Shown: in pieces, positions 56,690 to 64,000 of the stretch | How the letters are laid out: every line of letters begins with the position of its first letter | Position numbering within the stretch: position 1 is the stretch's first letter | Origin: Calliopum simillimum | Taxonomy: Eukaryota; Arthropoda; Insecta; Diptera; Lauxaniidae | Assembly (NCBI GenBank): GCA_951812925.1 | Contig: OX638370.1 | Coordinates: forward strand, 101,260,897-101,324,896 | Direction: 5' to 3' | DNA: 64,000 bases | Position numbers and translations under genes: made by a program | The notes under the pieces: model-generated | What the model was told of the DNA's origin: nothing | The model's input: the letters and a program-made list of their open reading frames with translations, nothing else | The model's database searches: none

Positions 56690-57420
56690 TTCCACTTTCG
56701 TTGCCTTTGTGAATGCCCAGCGTTGGCTAACCGAGGTTACAAAGTGTTTGAAAGTAACTTTTTTGACTCTCTTGAAAATATCAAGAGTATCAAATCTATT
56801 TTGGAGTTTTTATGTTTATATGAGACGGGTATGCAATGGACCCAATTGCAGAGGTACATTAAGCTAGCAGAGCGAAAATGGCAGAACTGAAAAAAAATAT
56901 GGCAGATTTATAGGCTAATTATAGGCTAATTTTGGGCCCAAACGCCGAATTTTAGGCTCCTCATTTTTTAAAAAAAAAATAGCTCTGCTGGCTTAACTTT
57001 TCTCTGGAATTGTTGTTATTCGAAGTTCCTAATTTCAAGAAAATTGATTTGGTCCATTTTTTTTTTTTAAATGAAAAGCTTTTCTTTTGGCGATGGGGCA
57101 TTTAAATAGCCTATAATTAGCCTATAATTATTGACTACTTACTTTAGTTCAATATACGTCACGTATGTGTTTTCTCGAAATAGCTCTGCTGGCTTAAACT
57201 TAAGCTAGCAGAGCTTTTTTTTTTTTTTTTTTTTAAATGAGGAGCCTTAAACTCGGCGTTTAGGCCCAAAATTAGCCTATAATTAGCCTATAATTCTGGC
57301 ATATTTTTTTTTTTCAGTTCTGCCATTTTCGCTCTGCTAGCTTAATGTACCTCAATTGCAGTCCAAGTTATAATGGCAACATCCATCTCCCGCACTAACC
57401 TAAACTAACCTTTTCCGGCG
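56690..57420 (+). pseudogene. Second 3' fragment of the RNase H non-LTR element, interrupted
   Basis: CLCECPALANRGYKVFESNF continues in LDSLEN-like sequence matching the C-terminus of the 10686-11434 element. It is split by the MITE at 56852-57352 and resumes at CAATTGCAGTCCAAGTTATA. The CTAACCTAAACTAACC tail follows. Only the last few hundred bases of the retroelement remain. Confidence 0.78.
56852..57352. mobile_element. MULE-like MITE with long TIRs and 9-bp TSD
   Basis: It is 501 bp. Ends AGGTACATTAAGCTAGCAG and its reverse complement begin TIRs of about 150 bp that also share GGCAGAACTGAAAAAAA, AGGCTAATTATAGGCTAATT and AAGGCTCCTCATTT blocks. It is flanked by perfect CAATTGCAG duplications (56843-56851 and 57353-57361). 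The first retroelement copy (11370-11390) supplies an unoccupied relative of the site. Long TIRs plus a 9-bp TSD match Mutator-like elements. Non-coding. Confidence 0.85.
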
Positions 57421-59569
57421 ACGAAAGTTTCATTTTGATATAAATAAACACTACGTAAAATTTGATAAATTTCAGAGATCGTTTGATGGACCCAAAACAA
57501 GGTTGAAAATCCACCAAATGTTTCTAGATATAAGGCTCGAGTTTCCCAAAGACGAATGGTCTGACAAAGGACCCTATTTTGATTATCTATTTGCGATAAA
57601 ATCGATGGGCATCGATCGTTTATATATGCCATATCTTTCAGTCATCTAAAATAAAATGGCGCAGTCGTTTCGAAGATATGCAAATAGAAATGACCAATGA
57701 CCATCATTTTTTTCGCAAATAAATAACCGTAATAGGAGCCTAAGTCATAATGACTCTGTAGTTCTGAAAAAGGAATTACAAATAATTTTTCTAGAACTCC
57801 GACGAGTACATTTTTCTATTGGTTAGAGTCAATCTCTTCTTCTCCTCAGATTCAGATAAGTATAGGGTACATATGTAAGTTCAGCGGTGAATTTTTCTAA
57901 AAACTAATATGTAAGTTTACAAGCTTGACATTGACATTGATTTTTATTAAAATTTTTGTCAAGAGCAGATTTAGAAAATTAAAGTCAAAAATTTTAGATT
58001 TTTTTTTTCTTTTGTTTTCATTATTTTTAGATATTTTTTTATAAACCCAAACGTTATGAAATCATCATAACATTTTTGCATTTTATTTCGAAACTGCATT
58101 ACTTCCGAAATGCAATTGCAAAATATGATTGCGAGTAAATTGCAAAAATAATCACATACAACCTACTTTTCTGCACGAGCGAATTTTAATATTTATTTGA
58201 GAATGCAATTTGGTGGCAACAAAAACAGCTGAAAGCATCTGGTGATATGAAAAATAGAACTCTTTCATGGAATGCGAAAATTTTAAGTAAAAACTTTTCA
58301 ATTTGATTTTTGTTGCATTTTTGTATAACTGGCGAAATGCCAAAGCGGAATATCAAGTAAAATGTCAGGTAAAATAAATCACAAACGAAAATGATGATGA
58401 TGATGATGAAAATGACCTTATATATTTTGAAAAATAAAATGAGGCAACTAATAATCAAAATATTATCTACTGTTTACTTGGAAGCTCAATTAAAACTAAG
58501 TAAGATCTACATATATGTAACTGTGAAATGTTTATTATTTCAAGGAATGGCACTGGTAGCTTAAACATAAAAACAATTTTTGAAACATACAGTTCAAAAA
58601 ATTAAAGGCTTTATGTGCATAACATACTTTATAATGTAATAATTTAATGTGATTTTCGAGTACAGCCTAAAATTATGCAATTTAAAATCTAAGCCTTATC
58701 AAACCAAAATACTTCGAGCTGCAAAGAAAATTTATTAAATTTGTATTGCAAACTTTTAGGCGCTTTGTAAAGCAAATAACGATCCTATGTTTGTTTCTTA
58801 ACATTCATATTAAATAATTTATCAACAAAAACTGAACATCAACTCTTTCAGATTTTGTGTCAAAAAAAGTGCTATAAATGCTACCAAATGCTGAGTGGTG
58901 ACAATTAAATGTACAATGTGTGGAATAAAAACAAATTGTGACAATAAATTATTTAAAGTTTTTGCTTCGTTAAAATAGTGGTTTTATTTTTTAAATCTCT
59001 GTTTTTTTTTGACACTTCACGTTATTGAATGCCTTTTTTTGTGCATCAAACATTTTATATTCATAATATGGGTAATGAAACATGTTTTTATTGCGGTTTG
59101 GGGAAATTTTTAAAAAGTGTCATCGAATAAAAACTGTATTCAGTAAGTAAAGTGGCTTTTAATAAGTCAATCAATTTCTATTTATTTAATATTGTTTAAT
59201 ATTTTTCTGATAAATTTATGATAGGTTTTATAGATCTGTTTTTGGAAGTCATCAGAGCAACTTTAAATGATCTTAAAGAAGGCAAGAAAAAAGATAGTGC
59301 TATCAGCAGGCATTGAACATTTTCCGATAAAAAAAGATATTTGGGCATCGAAGGATCACTATAGATGACGCATGGGTCTAACACTATGATCTTGAATCAA
59401 AGCAAGAGCCTAAGGAGTGGTGCTCGGCTAGGCAGCAAGTTCGTTTTCAAAAATCGCCCAAGAAAGTTTTTGGATTGATAAGAAATTTGTTTTACAATAC
59501 AACAATAAACTCAGATTACACAGGCACACAAAATAAAAAAAAAAATGGAATGAACTTTTGCTAAGGCAT
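57421..59569. other. Intergenic DNA
   Basis: No gene. It contains an (ATG)n microsatellite at 58391-58409 and A/T-rich filler. Confidence 0.4.
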
Positions 59570-60370
59570 TTTTTCAGGCTTACGGTGTAGTTCCAGGAAA
59601 GTTCTGAATACCATTTTTCTAATCTTCTCTATCAAACCATATTTTTACGCTTTTTCGATTGGACTATTATTTTCCGAGTTATCTACCTTTGAAATTAAGG
59701 TTTTTTCAAGTATTTTTTGGTCATACCCAAGGGAAAAAATTTCAAGCTCTTCCGAACCAAACACTTTAAAAGCGCTTGTCCCCATAGAAATTTAGAAACA
59801 CTTACAGAATGATTTTTTCAAAGGCTGCAGTATGAACATGGGTTCAAACCCAGCGTGGATGGTCGGCAAATTTATGAGTGAGAATTTATGTTTGAGAGAA
59901 GATAGATAGAAAAAAGAAAAGGATAGACAGAGCTAGGTAGATTTTTGAGTGCACAATTGTGCCATAGAACGCCGATGACTGATTTACATCCTAGGACATG
60001 AAATGTTAAAAAGAAATAATATTTCGTATGGAGCGTTAGCGCTTATTAGTGAAAAAGCGACACTTCAGAAGGATTTTTGAAGTACTTCTTTTCCCCTTGG
60101 GTAATACGGTTTTCCGCTACAAGTGTAATTTAATTTTTTGTATGTGGGTCGAGATACGTTTATTTCAAATGATTATATCTCGAAGAGTTAATAGAGTCCA
60201 ATTCGAAAAATTTTAAGGTATAATTTGATAAGGAAGATTATGGCTATTCGATGCCATTAAAAAATTTGGAACTAAGACTTTTTCCGAAACGACGTCATTT
60301 GCCTAAAAACAGCGCTTTCTGCTACTTCAAGCAAGGATATCTCAAAATTATGTTAGAATATAAGCAGAAG
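59570..60370. repeat. Fold-back family A, third copy with larger centre
   Basis: 59570-59720 matches the reverse complement of about 60160-60320. Shared blocks are a CGAGTTATCTACCTTTGAAA-type motif, TTCGATTGGACT and TTCAGGCTTA or TTTGCCTAAAAAC. The right end reads TTCAAGCAAGGATATCTC, as in the 974-1570 copy. The centre (about 59815-60010) is unrelated to the other copies and contains GGTTCAAACCC. Confidence 0.6.
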
Positions 60371-61502
60371 ACATGCGCTTATTTTATGATTTTCGTTGAT
60401 GCCACCCCCTGAAATCCTTCCATTGGTCATAAAAACAAACACTATGTTAACTAGCTACCAACAAATCACATGTCAAGTGGTTCTGTGGTGTGAGCTTACT
60501 TTGAAGTTTCACGTCAATCAAACAACGATAACCAGGCCCTCAAGAGAGGTCAAGTTTAGGTTTCAGGCAAAAAATAATAAAACTTTTTTAAATTAGTCTT
60601 AGCACTATTCTATCTAATAGCAAATTGAAATACCTTTCCAACAAGCTATAATCTATTATATAAAAATGAAATGGTGTCCGTATGTAGCTTATGAACGCGG
60701 AAACTACAAGGCCGATTTACATAATTTTTTTTTTAAAATTGTTTGTTATGGCCTGTAGAAGGTTCTTAAGGGAGTGGAATGCTACTGAGGGGAACGGGGG
60801 TTGCACCCCCCATACGAAAAAAATACAAAAAATGCTATATCTCTACAGTTATACAAGTTATGATTATGAAAGATGAACTTATGCACAATGTACATATCTA
60901 CCATTTACCATGCAAAACTTGGCGGATATTGTGTGTAGAATTGCATCCAATTTTCAAAAATACACAAAATGCTATATTTCTTCACATATCGCAGATATTG
61001 TTATAAAACTTGGTACATACATGAATATTCTATCTACCATTTACTATGAAAATCTTGGGCGGGGGGGTGAGAAGGGGGAGTTGCACCCTTCATACAAAAA
61101 ATATAGAAAATGCTATATCTCTGTACCTATGGGAGCTATGATTACAAAAGTTAATACATGGATCTTTAAAAACCTTGGTGATTGGAAGAGAGGGACGATG
61201 GAGATGGATGGGACTTCGTACGTATAGGCATCGGGAATGGGCGAACAAAGTCGCAACCAGGCCAGCTAGTTGTTTAATAAATACGAATTCTATGAATTTT
61301 ACTTTTATCGACATTAGTAAAATTGCCGCTAGAAGATAAAATTATGCTTTGACTAATTTAATGGTATTTTGCCCTCTCTTGATGGCCGGGTTATCGTTAT
61401 CCGATTGCCGTGAAACTTCATAGTGTTTTTTCTTATGATTAATGGAAGGATTTCAGGGGGTGGCATCAACGAAGATCAGAAAATCATAAAATAAGCGCAT
61501 GC
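60371..61502. repeat. Fold-back family B, loop occupied by a Helitron
   Basis: The left arm 60371-60640 and right arm 61290-61502 are inverted copies: CATGCGCTTATTTTATGATT, GATGCCACCCCCTGAAATCC and CAAGAGAG on the left, with complements on the right. The left arm has an extra insert of about 50 bp near 60445-60495. The Helitron at 60652-61269 lies in the loop. Confidence 0.72.
60652..61269 (+). mobile_element. Non-autonomous Helitron
   Basis: It begins TCTATTATATAAAAATGAAA after an A and ends GCCAGCTAG before a T, the Helitron A/T insertion pattern. A hairpin GCGA-acaaag-TCGC lies about 11 nt before CTAG. Inside are three diverged direct repeats of about 140 bp, each with a TTGCACCC...CATAC / AAAATGCTATATCTCT block. 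There is no Rep/helicase, so it depends on an autonomous partner. Confidence 0.7.
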
Positions 61503-63042
61503 CTAATGAGCAGTCCTGACCTCGGATTTGAGTTCAGCGTCAAAAAGTACGTAGCAATTGCGTTGCACTCAATGAGTTTTACCTCTTAGCCGACGATATG
61601 GCACAAGAATGAACGAGCTTGTCAGCCAGTCAAAATCTGAAAAAAATTCTATCTGCCCCTATTTTCAATGCTCCCTTCACACTGAAACTGCTGTGCTTTC
61701 AGAATTCAGGGCATATGCCAAAACAACTTATTTTGGCCTACATTGCAAATTTTAACGCCAAATTAATATGCGTATGACTATGTTGTCACGTAGCTCTTGT
61801 AAAATATGTATATAGATTATAATGTACCAGACTTAATTAGATATTTGAAACAAGTTTTTCAATATTTAATAGCAATAACAAAAAAACAATAACAACAAAA
61901 ATTATATCAAGATCAAATTTTATTTTGTTAATTATATTTGTATATATTTCTGCTGTTTTAATATCAAATAACTTACAGAATATTCCAGAATCTTTAATGA
62001 TCAAAACAAAATCTTTAAATTAATTTACAAAAAAACAACACTGGTTTTTTTTTGCCACAAAAAAAGTCTGAACAAATCGAAGCAACAGAAATTGATTGTA
62101 AGAAATCTTTGCATATAAACCCTACTTTTCAAAACCTGTTCGAGTCCAAAACTCAATATGAATGGTTTCAGTTATGACGTTATATTTGTTTTGTCTAATG
62201 CAAGCAGTTAACCTTGAAAAAAATACGTATTTTTTGTTTTTTTTTTAAATTTTTATTATTTCGCTGTTTTTTTATTAATTTCATTTAGTTTTTTGCATTT
62301 TAATGAATTCACGCTAATAAGCACTAAGACTTTTAATAACAAAAAAAATATGTCGGTGAGTTCATTTAAAATCTGAATTCTTTCTGCCACAAAAGTGAAG
62401 GTGGTGGTTTTAATTTTAAGAATTGAACTAACAAAAATATGACAGGTACAGTAATAAAATTAATTGTTTTATGGCTTTGCTAGGGACAGTAATGACATGC
62501 CGCCAATATCTTTTTTTAGGTTTGATTTTCTTAAATCACTGTAAACAAAACAAATAGCAGTTGTACATCAAAACGTTGTGAGTACGTTTATGCTAAAAAA
62601 TGTCAAACTTAGTTATGGTGTTGAGAGACTTAAGCTATTGACATTAGTGTTGCCAGTTTTAAAAATATAAAAAGTGCCCCTCGTACTACGGAATATTTTT
62701 ATTTCTTATATTTAACTCATTCCATTCACTTAATTTAACTCTCATTCTTAAAACAAAATAAAAATAAGTGATTTTTAGCACTTCAGAAAAAGTTTCATCA
62801 TAAATTTAACTATGACACCACTTAAATTTAAATTTGTCAAGTACATACTTATTTTAAATGCAAGTACATTCACCTTAACACCCACTAAATGAAGTAGGTA
62901 CCTGCTACTGCCAAGCACTTCCCTTGTTGCCTACTAATTTTTAATTATTTTCAGCATTGTTGCGCTTCATTGCATTTAAATTCCCTTAAGCTAAACAGCA
63001 GAAGCAAAAAGAGAAAAAAGTTCTAACGGTGCTTACTTTTTT
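61503..63042. other. Intergenic DNA
   Basis: No gene or clear repeat seen; poly-T and A/T-rich stretches only. Confidence 0.4.
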
Positions 63043-63450
63043 CTGGCCAAAAATTTAATACCCTACACCACAGCATCGTATCTGAATTTCATCATTTGAC
63101 CGATATCTCATCTTCCACTTTATTTAGTTTTATCATTTTTAACAAAATGGCAGCATAGCATTACTTTTGCACCATCTTGTACTATTGAGATATGTATTTT
63201 GGTTGCATACCTCAATTAAAGATTCTCTTAAAATTTTAAATGTTTTTTTTTTTTGTATGGGCGGTTGGCGTGTCCGTTAATAACTACATTTTGTGTTGAA
63301 TTTGACGATTTCATTTTATTATAAAAAAATTTCCACAGACACACAGAGGGTCAAATGATCATGGCTATGTATATCGACTCTGAAAATCAAAAATACTTAA
63401 GATTTTTTTTTTCTAAACATATGACAAAGTAATTATACACTGGATGTAGC
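63043..63450 (+). mobile_element. Degenerate DINE-1-like copy
   Basis: TGGCCAAAAATTTAATACCC, TGTATGGGCGGT, GGCGTGTCCGTTAA, CATGGCTATGTATATCGACT and GACAAAGTAATTATACAC follow the order of the inverted DINE-like copy at 35628-36465, with heavy decay and no tandem block. Confidence 0.6.
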
Positions 63451-64000
63451 GTACTAAAGCAACAAGAAAGAAAGTACACACACAACAAAAAAAAGTAGCA
63501 AAAAATATCAACTCATGCCAGTAATGAAGAAATAAAAACTTTTTGAAAAAAAAAAACATGCGTTAAATCCCTACAAATAATAGTAAAAATGCAACACTGT
63601 TTCAAACAGAACACTTGGGCGTTACTCTACTTCTACTACTACTTCTTCTACTACTACTATTACAAGGTGATGGCGATGAGCATTGTTGCTACTTAAAGAA
63701 ATTATTTTATGGTGCTGGTAAAACAACACCCGCAGCATGATGAAGCGTTTTTAATGAGCTGCCACTAAAGGAAACAACTGTGAAATGAAAAACCAAAAAA
63801 AAAAAAAAAACAACAAAAAACGTATGTATACCCCTAACAAAATAAAAGTTATAAAAAATATTCCCTTAAACTTCGTGGGGAATGCAGTAGAGTTCAAGTG
63901 ACAAGTGCGGCAAAACTTAAATAAACAAAAACAATACATAGCGTGTCGTGTCCACTTGAAATGCAGACAAACATATACATATAAAGGCAATTACACAAGG
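63451..64000. other. Intergenic DNA with CTA/CTT triplet tract
   Basis: (CTA)n/(CTT)n microsatellite at about 63625-63660. No gene. The ORF at 63751-63990 is an AT-rich chance frame. Confidence 0.4.

Noticed and set aside
56546..56890. 114-codon ORF as a host gene
   Set aside because: Its recognisable part (CECPALANRGYKVFES) is the C-terminus of a non-LTR element and the end runs into the MITE.
59835..59846. tRNA gene
   Set aside because: Only a B-box-like motif is present; there is no acceptor stem, D arm or anticodon arm around it.

Overview
This is AT-rich nuclear DNA from a higher fly. A tephritid fruit fly is the best guess, for three reasons: two almost identical DD41D ('rosa'-type) mariner copies, a class first described from Ceratitis rosa; DINE-1/INE-1-like repeats; and one single-coding-exon Toll receptor close to Drosophila Toll. 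Short introns, poly-A/T runs and CAA/GTT microsatellites also fit Diptera. I see no bacterial or viral genes, no rRNA or tRNA gene and no CRISPR array.

Layout. 1-10.6 kb: fold-back (palindromic) elements, the first rosa mariner (one premature stop) and AT-rich filler. 10.7-16.4 kb: a broken non-LTR fragment with RNase H, a 580-bp palindrome, a TA-flanked TIR element and a mauritiana-type mariner remnant. 16.4-19.5 kb: filler and a small TIR element. 19.8-25 kb: a nearly intact CR1-like retrotransposon on the minus strand, with both ORFs open. 25-31.3 kb: dispersed repeats, then a 1.5-kb TCG-rich minisatellite. 31.6-35.6 kb: a small MITE and the second rosa mariner, with an intact transposase ORF. 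35.6-44.2 kb: four DINE-1-like copies and related Helitron-like repeats. 45.2-49.3 kb: the only clear host gene, a Toll-family receptor with a predicted 65-bp 5'UTR intron and a MITE just upstream. 50-53.2 kb: a pogo-like element containing a 660-bp hairpin. 55-61.5 kb: a second non-LTR fragment carrying a MULE-like MITE with a perfect 9-bp target duplication, then two fold-backs, one holding a non-autonomous Helitron. The rest is filler.

The most interesting signal is in the CR1 element. ORF1 ends in a canonical -1 frameshift heptamer (A AAA AAC) directly followed by its stop codon. ORF2 is open in exactly the -1 frame, has no ATG ahead of its endonuclease motifs, and a two-part stem-loop can form 7 nt after the heptamer. 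This suggests that ORF2 is made as an ORF1-ORF2 fusion. Apart from the Toll gene, most recognisable features are mobile DNA, often nested.
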